NCBI GenBank assembly: GCA_963798195.1
Contig: CAWCSF010000008.1
Span: forward strand, 62,001-126,000
DNA: 64,000 nucleotides
Direction: 5' to 3'
Source: CAVSRC01 sp963798195
GTDB lineage: Bacteria > Pseudomonadota > Alphaproteobacteria > Rhizobiales > Kaistiaceae
Under the pieces are notes generated by a model that was not told the origin of the DNA, searched no databases, and saw only the letters and a program-made list of their open reading frames with translations. Below, piece after piece: positions 26,720 through 35,996 of the stretch; the stretch's first letter is position 1; each line of letters opens with the position of its first letter. Both the position numbers and the translations under genes were made by a program.

Positions 26720-27793
26720 ATGGCCGCTTTGAGGAAAATCGGGCTGTTTGCCCTTGGTGTCGTTGCCTTTCTGGCGGCTGTGCCGGCATACGCTCAATTC
26801 CGCATGGAATTCAGCTACTGCGACCGCCTGCAGGCGCAATACCGGGGCGCCTTGGAGCGTTCCGGCAACAGCCGCGGAACGAGCGGCCAGCGCATGGTCC
26901 AGATGGATCGCCTCAGCCGCGAACTGGCCCAGGCGCAGGTCACGGCACAGCGTCTCCAGTGTACCGGCGGGTTCTTCATCTTCGGCCCGCGCCCGGCGCC
27001 GCAGTGTCCCGGGGTGATGGCCCAGATTCAGCGGCTCAGCCGGCAACTCAGCCAATTGCGCGGTAGTGGCTTCGATCTCTTCGGCCGCGATCCGGCGTAC
27101 GAGGCCGCACAGCTTCGCGACATGCTCATCGAAGGTGGATGTGGCATCCCCAATGGTGGCGGCTACAGGACGCTCTGCGTCCGCAGCTGCGATGGCTACT
27201 ATTTCCCGATCGAGTCTTCCGCCAGCCGCAGCCGGTTCGAGACGGATGCGCAAGTCTGCCAGTCGATGTACTCACGTGATGGGGAGGCGGAGCTTTTCAT
27301 CCAGTCCAATTCGGACGACGTCGCTGACGCGACGACGCTCTCGGGCGAACGCTACGGCGACCAGTCGTACGCCTTCCTCTATCGCGATACCTATGCGCCA
27401 GCCTGCACCAGCCAGCTTCACGAGGGAATCGCCGCTTTGAAGCAGCGCTACCTGTCGCGCGTGCCTCTCAGAAAGCTCCGCCAGGCAGCGCCATCTACAA
27501 TCGTCGGGCCGGTCCCCGTGCCGAAACTGCGGCAGCCGGCATCGGAAGATCCCGAAACGCTCGCCAACGCGTTCGGCCGCTTTGAAGTGAAGCCGGTGGC
27601 CCCGGCTCCCGTCGCCATGTCTGCTGTCTCGGCGAAAGGCGTGCGTTTGGTCGGCCCGGCCTACTACGCTGACCTCTTCGACCTCTCCAAGGCGCGCAAG
27701 GAGATGGAGCGCCGTGAGCGCCAGGCCCCGATGTTCACGCTGGTCGGTCCTGCATCCGCGGCTGAGCCAACGCCGCCGCCGCCCGTCGACTAG
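26720..27793 (+). CDS. Secreted DUF2865-like protein
   Basis: A 357-residue exported protein with a signal peptide (IGLFALGVVAFLAAVPAYAQ). It has a helical region rich in Gln and Arg (RMVQMDRLSRELAQAQVT, QIQRLSRQLSQLRG), then a conserved-looking cysteine core: TLCVRSCDGYYFPI, DAQVCQSMYSRD, AELFIQSNSDD, and QSYAFLYRDTYAPACT. This arrangement matches DUF2865 proteins of Hyphomicrobiales. A Pro/Val-rich tail follows. Function is unknown. GGAGG lies 15 bases before the ATG. Confidence 0.75.
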   Translation: MAALRKIGLFALGVVAFLAAVPAYAQFRMEFSYCDRLQAQYRGALERSGNSRGTSGQRMVQMDRLSRELAQAQVTAQRLQCTGGFFIFGPRPAPQCPGVMAQIQRLSRQLSQLRGSGFDLFGRDPAYEAAQLRDMLIEGGCGIPNGGGYRTLCVRSCDGYYFPIESSASRSRFETDAQVCQSMYSRDGEAELFIQSNSDDVADATTLSGERYGDQSYAFLYRDTYAPACTSQLHEGIAALKQRYLSRVPLRKLRQAAPSTIVGPVPVPKLRQPASEDPETLANAFGRFEVKPVAPAPVAMSAVSAKGVRLVGPAYYADLFDLSKARKEMERRERQAPMFTLVGPASAAEPTPPPPVD

Positions 27794-27795
27794 GC

Positions 27796-28440
27796 TCAGG
27801 TCGCGACGCCCTTCAGGAACACCTGCTCCAGCGTTGCCTTGGCATGGGCGAAAAATTCCGGCCGGTCGATGCGGCTGCCGAGCAGCGCGCGAATTTGCAC
27901 CTCGAAGTCGGCGTAGTGCTGGGTCGTTGCCCAGATCATGAAGATGAGGTGATGCGGATCGACCGGCGCCAGCCTTCCCTCGGCGATCCAGCGGCGAATG
28001 ACTGTGGTCTTCTCGTCGACCAGCTTCTTGAGCCGCCCGCTCAGCACGTCGCCCAGCACCGGCGCGCCCTGGATGATCTCCATGGCGAACAGGCGCGAGG
28101 CTTTCGGATCGTCGCGCGAGAGCTCCAGCTTGCGATCGATGTAGGCAGTGATCTCGGCGGCCGGATCGCCGTCGCCGGAAAGCTGCTCCAGCGGCATCAG
28201 CCACATCTCAAGCGTCCGCCGCAGCACCGCCAGGTAGATGTCCTGCTTGCGCCGGAAATAGTAGAGGAGGTTCGGCTTGGTCATGCCGGCGAGGGTCGCG
28301 ATTTGGTCGACCGTCGCGCCGCGAAAACCGTAGGTCGAGAACACCTCGAGGCCGGCGTCCAGGATCCGTACCTCGTTCTCTTCCTGGATGCGGGTGCGCT
28401 TGCGCGTCTTCCGCGCGCGGGCCGTATTGGTAGGGCTCAT
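27796..28440 (-). CDS. rutR: Pyrimidine-responsive TetR-family regulator RutR
   Basis: RutR represses pyrimidine-use genes and lets go when it binds uracil or thymine. The 214-residue protein has the helix-turn-helix at about residues 25-65 (EVFSTYGFRGATVDQIATLA, TKPNLLYYFRRKQDIYLAVL). The ligand domain includes DDPKASRLFAMEIIQGAP, and the family-specific APVDPHHLIFMIWATTQHYA is nearly identical in pattern to E. coli RutR. It is divergent from the pyrimidine operon, with a palindrome of RutR type between them at 28571, so it probably also controls itself. Confidence 0.9.
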   Translation of the reverse strand: MSPTNTARARKTRKRTRIQEENEVRILDAGLEVFSTYGFRGATVDQIATLAGMTKPNLLYYFRRKQDIYLAVLRRTLEMWLMPLEQLSGDGDPAAEITAYIDRKLELSRDDPKASRLFAMEIIQGAPVLGDVLSGRLKKLVDEKTTVIRRWIAEGRLAPVDPHHLIFMIWATTQHYADFEVQIRALLGSRIDRPEFFAHAKATLEQVFLKGVAT

Positions 28441-28570
28441 GTGCGCCCGGCTGAGCTACGGGCGAAGCGCTGAAATGTCACGGCCTTGCGGGCTCTCCGC
28501 GTCGCCTCCCGCAGCGGCACGGCGATCATGTGCCCCCTTGAGCGGACTATGGAAACTGTCTAACGTTCCC

Positions 28571-28586
28571 TTGACCAAATGGTCAG
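28571..28586. promoter_or_regulatory. RutR operator between rutR and the pyrimidine operon
   Basis: TTGACCA-AA-TGGTCAG matches 13 of 14 half-site positions of the E. coli RutR consensus TTGACCA-NN-TGGTCAA. It is 131 bases before the rutR start and 109 bases before the aminotransferase start, which suits control of both directions. Confidence 0.85.
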
Positions 28587-28694
28587 GAAATCACGCCGTT
28601 TTCTCGTAGAGGAAAAGGTCCACCGGCGCAATCTGGCCGGATCGTCCTGGGCCTGAACTGGCTATTGGGACCGCGGCGCCGGAGGGGAAATATC

Positions 28695-30021
28695 GTGGCG
28701 CGCACGCAAGTCTCGACCAACAATCTTGAAGCCTTCTGGATGCCGTTCACCGCGAACCGGCAGTTCAAGAAGACGCCGCGCATGCTCGTCGCCGCCGAGG
28801 GCATGTACTACCGCGATGCCGACGGCAACGAGATCCTCGACGGCACGTCCGGCCTGTGGTGCGTCAACGCCGGCCATGCACGGCCAAAGATCGTCGAGGC
28901 GATCGCCAAACAGGCGAAGGAGCTCGACTACGCGCCCGCCTTCCAGATGGGCCACCCGAAGGTATTTGAGCTTGCCGCGCGGCTGGTCACCTACATGCCG
29001 CCGGGCCTCGATCATGTCTTCTTCACCAACTCCGGTTCGGAATCGGTCGAGACCGGCCTCAAGATCGCGCTCGCCTACCAGCGCGTCATCGGGCAGGGCG
29101 GCCGCTTCCGCCTGATCGGCCGCGAGCGCGGCTATCACGGCGTCAATTTCGGCGGCATCTCGGTCGGCGGCATCGTCACCAACCGCAAGATGTTCGGAAC
29201 GCTGCTCACCGGCGTCGATCACCTGCGTCACACCCATGATATTGCGCGCAACGCCTTCTCGCGTGGCCAGCCCGAACATGGCGGCGAGTACGCCGACGAA
29301 CTGGAGCGGATCGTCACGCTGCACGATCCGTCCACCATCGCCGCCGTCATCGTCGAGCCGGTGGCCGGTTCGACGGGCGTGCTGGTGCCGCCCAAGGGCT
29401 ATCTCGAGAAGCTCCGCGCCATTTGCGACAAGCACGGCATCCTGCTGATCTTCGACGAGGTCATCACCGGCTTCGGCCGCCTCGGCAAGCCGTTCGCCGT
29501 CGACTATTTCGGCGTTACGCCGGACATCGTGCTCACGGCCAAGGGCGTCACCAACGGCGTTATCCCGATGGGTGCCGTGTTCGTGAAGAAGGAGATCTAC
29601 GAGGCCTTCATGAACGGCCCCGAGCACATGATCGAGTTCTTCCACGGCTACACCTACTCCGGCAATCCGGTGGCGAGCGCCGCCGGCCTCGCCACGCTCG
29701 ACACGTACGAGGACGAGAACCTGCTGACCCGCGGCGGCGAGCTTGCCGACTACTTCGCCGACGCCCTGCATGCGCTGAAGGGACTGCCCCACGTCATCGA
29801 CATCAGGAACTGCGGCCTCGTCGGCGCCATCGAACTGGAGCCGATTGCCGGTGCGCCGACCAAGCGCGCCTTCACCGCGTTCCTGCAGGCCTTTGAGAAG
29901 GGCCTGCTCATCCGCACAACCGGCGACATCATCGCTCTGTCGCCGCCCCTCGATCATTTCAAAGAAAGAGATCGACCGTCTGTTCGAAACGCTGACTGGC
30001 ATCCTCAAGGGGCTTGAATAG
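28695..30021 (+). CDS. Omega-amino acid (beta-alanine):pyruvate aminotransferase, frameshifted near the 3' end
   Basis: A PLP class III aminotransferase that turns beta-alanine or beta-aminoisobutyrate into malonate or methylmalonate semialdehyde. Family elements include NLEAFWMPFTANRQFKK, GTSGLWCVNAGHARP, FTNSGSESVETGLKIAL, LLIFDEVITGFGRLGKPF, and the PLP Lys in VLTAKGVTNGVIPMGA. GTG 28695 is the start, with GGAGGGG eight bases upstream. At 29951-29952 there is one extra base: CCCCTCGATCATT should read with one base fewer, giving SPPLIISKKEIDRLFETL and a stop at 30019-30021. As printed the last 25 residues are wrong. Restored length is 441 residues. First gene of the pyrimidine operon. Confidence 0.88.
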
Positions 30022-30061
30022 CGCAAGGACGGGATTTCCGGCTCGAGGAGAGGCCAACGGA

Positions 30062-31558
30062 ATGGAGACGTTTTCCAATATCATCGGTGGTGCGCTGAGC
30101 CGCTCGACCAGCCCGCGCACCGCGCCCGTGTTCAATCCGGCGACTGGTGAGCAGGCCGCCGTGTTGCCGCTGTCGACGGCAGCCGAGCTGGACGCCGCCG
30201 TGGCGGCAGCCAAACTGGCGCTGCCTGCCTGGGCCGACATGCCGCCGCTCCGGCGCGCGCGCTACATGTTCAAGTTCAAGGAACTTCTCGACGCCAACAC
30301 CGACCGCATCGCCGCGGCGATCTCGGCCGAGCACGGCAAGACCCACGCCGACGCCGTCGGCGAGGTCCAGCGCGGCATCGAGGTGGTCGAGTTCTGCTGC
30401 GGCATCCCGCATCTGCTGAAGGGCGAGTTCTCCCGCCACGTCGGCCCGTCGATCGACACCCATTCCGATCGCCAGCCGCTCGGCGTCGTCGCCGGCATCA
30501 CGCCGTTCAATTTCCCGGCCATGGTGCCGATGTGGATGTACCCGGTGGCGATCGCCTGCGGGAACACCTTCGTGCTCAAGCCGTCGGAGAAGGATCCCGG
30601 CGCGTCGATGGTGATCTACGAACTCTTCCGCGAGGCCGGCTTCCCCGATGGCGTGCTCAACGTCGTCCACGGCGACAAGGAAGTCGTCGACGCCATCCTC
30701 ACCCATCCCGACATCAAGGCGGTGAGCTTCGTCGGCTCGACACCGATCGCCGAATACGTTTACCGGACGGGCACCGCCCACGGTAAGCGCGTGCAGGCGC
30801 TGGGCGGCGCCAAGAACCACATGGTGGTCATGCCCGACGCCGACATGGACAAGGCGGTCGACGCGCTGATGGGCGCGGGCTACGGCTCCGCCGGCGAGCG
30901 TTGCATGGCGGTGTCGGTCGCCGTACCGGTGGGCGAGGAAACCGCCGACAAGCTGATCGCGACCCTGGCGCCGCGCGTGCGCAGCATGAAGATCGGCCCG
31001 GCGACGGACCCCGACGCCGAGATGGGGCCGCTGGTCACCAAGGAGCACATGCAGAAGGTGCTCGGCTACATCGATTCCGGCCTGAAGGAGGGCGCCGACC
31101 TTGTTGTCGATGGCCGCGGCTTCAAGCTTCAGGGCTACGAGAACGGCTATTTCGTCGGTGGCACGCTTTTTGATCGTGTGACCCCCGAGATGCGCATCTA
31201 CAAGGAAGAGATCTTTGGTCCGGTGCTGTCGGTGGTTCGCGCCCCGAGCTACGATCATGCCGTGAAGCTGATCAATGCCCACGAATACGGCAATGGCACC
31301 GCAATTTTCACCCGCGACGGCGACGCCGCCCGTTCCTTCGCCGACAAGATCGAGGTTGGCATGGTCGGGATCAACGTTCCGATCCCGGTGCCGGTGGCCT
31401 ACCATTCCTTCGGCGGCTGGAAGCGCTCGCTGTTCGGCGACCACGCCATCTACGGGCCGGAGGGCGTGCATTTCTACACGCGCCTCAAGACCATCACGAC
31501 GCGCTGGCCGGACGGCATCAAGTCGGGTGCGGTGTTCACTTTCCCGACGATGAACTGA
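30062..31558 (+). CDS. mmsA: CoA-acylating methylmalonate/malonate-semialdehyde dehydrogenase
   Basis: Converts malonate semialdehyde to acetyl-CoA and methylmalonate semialdehyde to propionyl-CoA with NAD and CoA, the last step after the aminotransferase. The 498-residue aldehyde dehydrogenase has GITPFNFPAMVPMWMYPVAI, the Rossmann FVGSTPIAEYV, LGGAKNHMVVMPDADMD and the catalytic Cys in GSAGERCMAVSVAVPVG. These are MmsA-type rather than ordinary ALDH motifs. It begins 40 bases after the aminotransferase with a GAGGAGAGG ribosome site. Confidence 0.93.
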   Translation: METFSNIIGGALSRSTSPRTAPVFNPATGEQAAVLPLSTAAELDAAVAAAKLALPAWADMPPLRRARYMFKFKELLDANTDRIAAAISAEHGKTHADAVGEVQRGIEVVEFCCGIPHLLKGEFSRHVGPSIDTHSDRQPLGVVAGITPFNFPAMVPMWMYPVAIACGNTFVLKPSEKDPGASMVIYELFREAGFPDGVLNVVHGDKEVVDAILTHPDIKAVSFVGSTPIAEYVYRTGTAHGKRVQALGGAKNHMVVMPDADMDKAVDALMGAGYGSAGERCMAVSVAVPVGEETADKLIATLAPRVRSMKIGPATDPDAEMGPLVTKEHMQKVLGYIDSGLKEGADLVVDGRGFKLQGYENGYFVGGTLFDRVTPEMRIYKEEIFGPVLSVVRAPSYDHAVKLINAHEYGNGTAIFTRDGDAARSFADKIEVGMVGINVPIPVPVAYHSFGGWKRSLFGDHAIYGPEGVHFYTRLKTITTRWPDGIKSGAVFTFPTMN

Positions 31559-31571
31559 GGGCAGCGCGACG

Positions 31572-32822
31572 ATGGCGAAACCGACCGACAACCTCAAGAT
31601 CAACGGCGAGCGCCTTTGGGACTCGATCCATGAGATCGCGAAGATCGGTCCGGGCGTGCGCGGTGGCAGCAATCGTCAGACGCTGACTGACGCCGATGGC
31701 GAGGGCAGGCGGCTCTTCCAGAAGTGGTGCGAGGCCGCCGGCATGACGGTCGCCGTGGATTCGATGGGCACCATGTTCGCCCACCGCAAGGGAGAGGACG
31801 AGAGCCTGCCGCCGGTAATGGTCGGTTCCCACCTCGACACGCAGCCGACCGGCGGGCGCTACGATGGTGTGCTCGGCGTGCTTGGCGGGCTGGAGATCAT
31901 CCGCACGCTCAACGATCTTGGCATCAAGACGAAACATCCGATCGAGGTGGTCAACTGGACCAACGAGGAGGGCACCCGCTACGCCCCGGCCATGCTGGCC
32001 TCCGGCGTCTTCGCCGGCGTGCATACGCAGGACTACGCCTACGACCGCAAGGACGCGAAGGGCCTGAAATTCGGCGACGAGCTGGAGCGCATCGGCTTCA
32101 AGGGCAAGGAGCCCGTCGGCCAGCGAAAGCTGAAGGCGTTCTTCGAACTGCACATCGAGCAGGGGCCGATCCTCGAGGCTGAGCACAAGGATATCGGCGT
32201 CGTCACCCACGGCCAGGGCCTCTGGTGGCTTCAGGTCACGCTTACCGGCAAGGAATCGCACACCGGCTCGACGCCGATGCCCATGCGCCGCAACGCCGGT
32301 CTCGGCATGGCCCGCATCGCCGAGATGGTTCACCACATCGCCATGGAGCATCAGCCGGCGGCGGTCGGCGCCATCGGCCAGTGCGACTTCTACCCGAATT
32401 CACGCAATGTCATTCCCGGCAAGGTCGTCTTCACCATCGACATCCGCTCGCCGGACCAGAACACGCTCGACCAGATGAAGGCGAAGATCGAATCCGGTGC
32501 GCCGAAGATCGCGGAGGAACTCGGCCTTGGCATCGAGATCGAATCCGTCGGGCATTTCGATCCCGTCACCTTCGATGCGAACTGCGTCAAGGCGGTTCGC
32601 GATGCCGCCGAGCGGCTGGGCTATTCCCACCGCGACCTGATCTCCGGCGCCGGCCACGACGCCTGTTGGATCAACCGCGTCGCGCCCACCTCCATGGTGA
32701 TGTGCCCCTGCGTCGATGGCCTCTCCCACAACGAGGACGAGAAGATCACACAGGAATGGTCCACCGCCGGCGCCAACGTGCTGTTCCATGCCGTGCTCGA
32801 GACGGCAGAGATCGTCCCGTGA
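31572..32822 (+). CDS. Zn-dependent N-carbamoyl-beta-alanine amidohydrolase (beta-ureidopropionase)
   Basis: Removes the carbamoyl group from N-carbamoyl-beta-alanine, step three of reductive pyrimidine breakdown. The 416-residue M20-family hydantoinase/carbamoylase has metal sites in VGSHLDTQPTGGRYDGVLG, VNWTNEEGTRYAP, ELHIEQGPILE, and SGAGHDACW, with the final His in DGLSHNEDE. Allantoate amidohydrolase and L-carbamoylase are close relatives, but the dihydropyrimidinase neighbour supports this role. Its stop TGA overlaps the next ATG. Confidence 0.88.
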   Translation: MAKPTDNLKINGERLWDSIHEIAKIGPGVRGGSNRQTLTDADGEGRRLFQKWCEAAGMTVAVDSMGTMFAHRKGEDESLPPVMVGSHLDTQPTGGRYDGVLGVLGGLEIIRTLNDLGIKTKHPIEVVNWTNEEGTRYAPAMLASGVFAGVHTQDYAYDRKDAKGLKFGDELERIGFKGKEPVGQRKLKAFFELHIEQGPILEAEHKDIGVVTHGQGLWWLQVTLTGKESHTGSTPMPMRRNAGLGMARIAEMVHHIAMEHQPAAVGAIGQCDFYPNSRNVIPGKVVFTIDIRSPDQNTLDQMKAKIESGAPKIAEELGLGIEIESVGHFDPVTFDANCVKAVRDAAERLGYSHRDLISGAGHDACWINRVAPTSMVMCPCVDGLSHNEDEKITQEWSTAGANVLFHAVLETAEIVP

Positions 32823-33226
32823 TGGCGGCCGTCACCGACGACGTGGCCGCCGAGCGGCGCACGATGCTGGAAGGCCTCTACCGCGACTTCAACGATCGCG
32901 ACATCGACGCCGTACTGGAGCATCTGGCGCCCGGCGTCGATTGGGCCAACGGGATGACCGGTGGCCGCGTCCATGGCCGCGATGCGGTCCGCGCCTACTG
33001 GCAGAAGCAGTGGCAAGAGATCGACCCGCGCGTCGAGCCGATGCGGATTCAGACCGTGCCGGACGGCAAGACCCATGTGCGGGTCGACCAGCTTGTCCGT
33101 TCGCTCGACGGGAAGATTCTGACCAACAATCAGGTCGAGCACGTCTATGAATTCGAAGGGCCTTTCATCGCACGGATGACCATCGTCGATGTCGAGGCGG
33201 AGCACGAAGACGAGGATGACGCGTGA
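32822..33226 (+). CDS. NTF2/SnoaL-like small protein inside the pyrimidine operon
   Basis: A 134-residue protein of the NTF2-like fold: an opening helix pair (MLEGLYRDFNDRDIDAVLEH), LAPGVDWANGMTGGRVHGRD, then strands including RIQTVPDGKTHVRVDQLVRS and an acidic tail EAEHEDEDDA. NTF2-like proteins may be enzymes (ketosteroid isomerase, SnoaL cyclase) or binding domains. It overlaps the carbamoylase stop by one base, so it is co-translated and probably part of the pathway. No role for such a protein in pyrimidine breakdown is known to me. Confidence 0.75.
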   Translation: MAAVTDDVAAERRTMLEGLYRDFNDRDIDAVLEHLAPGVDWANGMTGGRVHGRDAVRAYWQKQWQEIDPRVEPMRIQTVPDGKTHVRVDQLVRSLDGKILTNNQVEHVYEFEGPFIARMTIVDVEAEHEDEDDA

Positions 33227-33263
33227 GCGGCGTGGCCGTTCACCGGTTTGCGGAGAGTAGCCA

Positions 33264-34718
33264 ATGACGACCGTGATCAAGGGCGGCACCATCGTTACCG
33301 CCGACATGACCTACGCAAGCGACGTGCTGATCGACGGCGGCGTCATTACGGCCATCGGCAAGGATCTCAAGGGCGACACCGTGCTGGATGCGTCCGGCTG
33401 CTACATCATGCCCGGCGGCATCGACCCGCACACCCATCTCGAAATGCCCTTCATGGGGACCACCGCCTATGAAGACTTCTCCTCCGGCACCAAGGCGGCG
33501 CTCAGTGGCGGCACCACGATGGTCGTCGATTTCGTGCTGCCCAATCCGAACGAGTCGCTGCTCGACGCCCTCGCCACCTGGAACCAGAAGGCAGGCAAGG
33601 CGGCGAGCGACTATTCCTTCCACATGGCCATCACCTGGTGGGGCGAGCAGGTCTGGAAGGAGATGGCCGAGGTGGTCAACCGCGGCATCAACACCTTCAA
33701 GCACTTCATGGCCTACAAGGGCGCGCTGATGGTCAACGACGACGAGATGTACCAGTCGTTCCTGCGCTGCGCCGAGTTGGGCGCGCTACCGCTGGTCCAC
33801 GCCGAGAATGGCGATGTCGTCGCCCGCCTCCAGCAGAAATACATGAGCGAGGGCACGACCGGGCCCGAGGGCCACGCCTATTCGCGCCCGCCGGAAGTCG
33901 AAGGAGAGGCCGCTAACCGCGCCATCATGATCGCGGACGCCGCCGGCGTGCCGCTGTATATCGTGCACGTGTCGAGCGAGGATGCGCACGAGGCGATCCG
34001 CCGGGCGCGCATGCATGGCAAGCGCGTCTATGGCGAGCCGCTGATCCAGCATCTCACGCTGGATGAGACCGAGTACTTCCATCAGGACTGGGATTATGCC
34101 GCCCGGCGCGTCATGTCGCCGCCCTTCCGCGACAAGAAGAACCAGGATTCGCTGTGGGCCGGCCTCTCCGCCGGTTCGCTCCAGGTCGTGGCGACCGACC
34201 ATTGCGCCTTCACCACGGACCAAAAGCGCGTCGGTATCGGCGACTTCACCAAGATTCCGAACGGCACCGGCGGTCTCGAAGACCGCATGCCCGTGCTGTG
34301 GACGCGCGGCGTCAAGACAGGCCGGCTGACCATGAACGAGTTCGTTGCGGTCACCTCGACCAACATCGCCAAGATCCTGAACGTCTATCCGAAGAAGGGC
34401 GCTATCGCCGTGGGGTCGGACGCCGATATCGTCGTGTGGGACCCGAAGAAGTCGAAGACCATCGCGGCGAAGACTCAGGCTTCGGCGATTGACTACAACG
34501 TCTTCGAGGGCTTCGAGGTCATGGGCCTGCCGCGCTTCACGCTCTCGCGTGGCGACGTCGTGTTTGCCGATGGCAAGATCACCGCGGAGGATGGCCGCGG
34601 CCGCTTCGTCGAGCGCCGGCCCAATCCGCCGGTTAACCAGGCTCTTTCGTCGTGGAAGGCATTGACCACCCCCCAGCCCGTGGCACGTTCAGCCAAGAAC
34701 ATTCCGGCCGGAGTTTGA
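33264..34718 (+). CDS. hydA: Dihydropyrimidinase
   Basis: Opens the dihydrouracil or dihydrothymine ring to the N-carbamoyl beta-amino acid, step two. The 484-residue amidohydrolase has metal-binding HTH in GGIDPHTHLEMPFMGT, the carboxylated Lys in FKHFMAYKGAL, His in LVHAENGD and YIVHVSSEDAHEAI, and the Asp in VATDHCAFTTDQK. This full set separates it from inactive CRMP-type relatives. GGAGAG lies before the ATG. It is 38 bases downstream of the NTF2-like gene. Confidence 0.93.
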   Translation: MTTVIKGGTIVTADMTYASDVLIDGGVITAIGKDLKGDTVLDASGCYIMPGGIDPHTHLEMPFMGTTAYEDFSSGTKAALSGGTTMVVDFVLPNPNESLLDALATWNQKAGKAASDYSFHMAITWWGEQVWKEMAEVVNRGINTFKHFMAYKGALMVNDDEMYQSFLRCAELGALPLVHAENGDVVARLQQKYMSEGTTGPEGHAYSRPPEVEGEAANRAIMIADAAGVPLYIVHVSSEDAHEAIRRARMHGKRVYGEPLIQHLTLDETEYFHQDWDYAARRVMSPPFRDKKNQDSLWAGLSAGSLQVVATDHCAFTTDQKRVGIGDFTKIPNGTGGLEDRMPVLWTRGVKTGRLTMNEFVAVTSTNIAKILNVYPKKGAIAVGSDADIVVWDPKKSKTIAAKTQASAIDYNVFEGFEVMGLPRFTLSRGDVVFADGKITAEDGRGRFVERRPNPPVNQALSSWKALTTPQPVARSAKNIPAGV

Positions 34719-34727
34719 GCGGGGACT

Positions 34728-35969
34728 ATGTCCAACAACGATGACGCCAAGACGATGGAATCCCTCGGGTCGTTGCTGCGAAGGGAGACCGAGCAGTTGC
34801 GCCAGTCGGCCGAGGCCCGGCAGACCGAGACCGCCACGGATGACGAGGTCGCGGATGAAGACGTCGTGGTGGAAGTTGACGAATACGAGGATGATGGCTC
34901 CGGGGACATAGAGGTCACCGAGTTCGTGGAGGTTGTGCGGGTCCGGGAAACGGAGACCTCGCCTGACGAGAACGTGGCCCACCAGGACGCGAACGCGGAG
35001 GAATACGCTGAGCTGGAGGCAGAGCCTATTCCGGCCACGCCCCCGCCATCACGCCCGCCGCCCTCCGTCACGCCGCGGTCGGACCGGCCGTCGCGGACAA
35101 CGATCCGCCCGCGGGCGCCGTTCGCCGAGCGCGCCGCGCCGCAGGCGCAGGCGGGGGCCCAGGAATACCCGGCACCGGAGCCCCTGGCCGACGATGTCAC
35201 CATCGACATCCAGAACCTCGGCCTGACGTTCGTCACCAATGACGGTCCGGTGGAGGCTCTGTCCAACATCAACCTCAAGGTTCGCCGCGGCGAGTTCATT
35301 TCGCTGATCGGACCGTCCGGTTGCGGCAAGACCACGCTGCTCCGCGTCATCGCAGATCTCGAACGCGCGACCTCGGGCGCGATTCTGGTCAACGGCGTCA
35401 CGCCGGAAGAGGCGCGTCTCAAGCGCGCTTACGGTTATGTCTTTCAGGCGCCGGCGCTCTATCCGTGGCGCACCATCGCCAAGAATGTCGCGCTGCCGCT
35501 GGAGATCATGGGCCTCGGCGTCATGGAGCGCGAAGGCCGCATCGCGCGCAACCTCGAACTCGTCAACCTGACCGGGTTCGAGCGCAAATATCCGTGGCAG
35601 CTTTCCGGCGGCATGCAGCAGCGGGCCTCGATCGCCCGCGCGCTCGCCGTCGAGCCCGAACTGCTGTTGATGGACGAGCCCTTCGGCGCGCTGGACGAGA
35701 TCGTCCGCGATCACCTCAACGAGCAGCTTCTCGACCTGTGGGCGCAGACCAACAAGACCGTGGTCTTCGTCACGCACTCGATCCCCGAGGCGGTGTTCCT
35801 GTCGACGCGCATCGTGGTGATGACGCCGCGCCCGGGCAAGGTCCACGACGTCATCGAATCCACGCTGCCGCGCGACCGCAATCTCGACATCCGCGAGACG
35901 CCGGAATTCCTCAAGATTGCGCACCGCGTCCGTCAGGGCCTGCGGGCAGGGCACAGCTATGAAGACTGA
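34728..35969 (+). CDS. ABC importer ATP-binding protein with a long acidic N-terminal extension
   Basis: The C-terminal about 260 residues are a normal nitrate/taurine/pyrimidine-type ATPase: Walker A GPSGCGKTTLL, Q-loop YVFQAPALYPW, signature LSGGMQQRASIARAL, Walker B LLLMDEPFGALDE, switch His in VVFVTHSIPEA. The first about 155 residues are not part of the fold: an acidic stretch (DDEVADEDVVVEVDEYEDDG) and a Pro/Arg stretch (TPPPSRPPPSVTPR). The start MSNNDD has GGGGA upstream and is nine bases after hydA. The importer probably brings in pyrimidines or their breakdown products. Confidence 0.85.
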   Translation: MSNNDDAKTMESLGSLLRRETEQLRQSAEARQTETATDDEVADEDVVVEVDEYEDDGSGDIEVTEFVEVVRVRETETSPDENVAHQDANAEEYAELEAEPIPATPPPSRPPPSVTPRSDRPSRTTIRPRAPFAERAAPQAQAGAQEYPAPEPLADDVTIDIQNLGLTFVTNDGPVEALSNINLKVRRGEFISLIGPSGCGKTTLLRVIADLERATSGAILVNGVTPEEARLKRAYGYVFQAPALYPWRTIAKNVALPLEIMGLGVMEREGRIARNLELVNLTGFERKYPWQLSGGMQQRASIARALAVEPELLLMDEPFGALDEIVRDHLNEQLLDLWAQTNKTVVFVTHSIPEAVFLSTRIVVMTPRPGKVHDVIESTLPRDRNLDIRETPEFLKIAHRVRQGLRAGHSYED

Positions 35970-35996
35970 TCGCCCCTGCGTCAGCGGGAAAACTGT

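Noticed and set aside
28662..30026. 454-codon open frame on the minus strand opposite the aminotransferase
   Set aside because: It is the exact shadow of a well-supported PLP enzyme, with His/Asp/Val-rich composition typical of antisense frames in GC-rich coding DNA.
30005..31672. 555-codon open frame on the minus strand opposite mmsA
   Set aside because: Shadow of mmsA; no family-like motif and biased composition.
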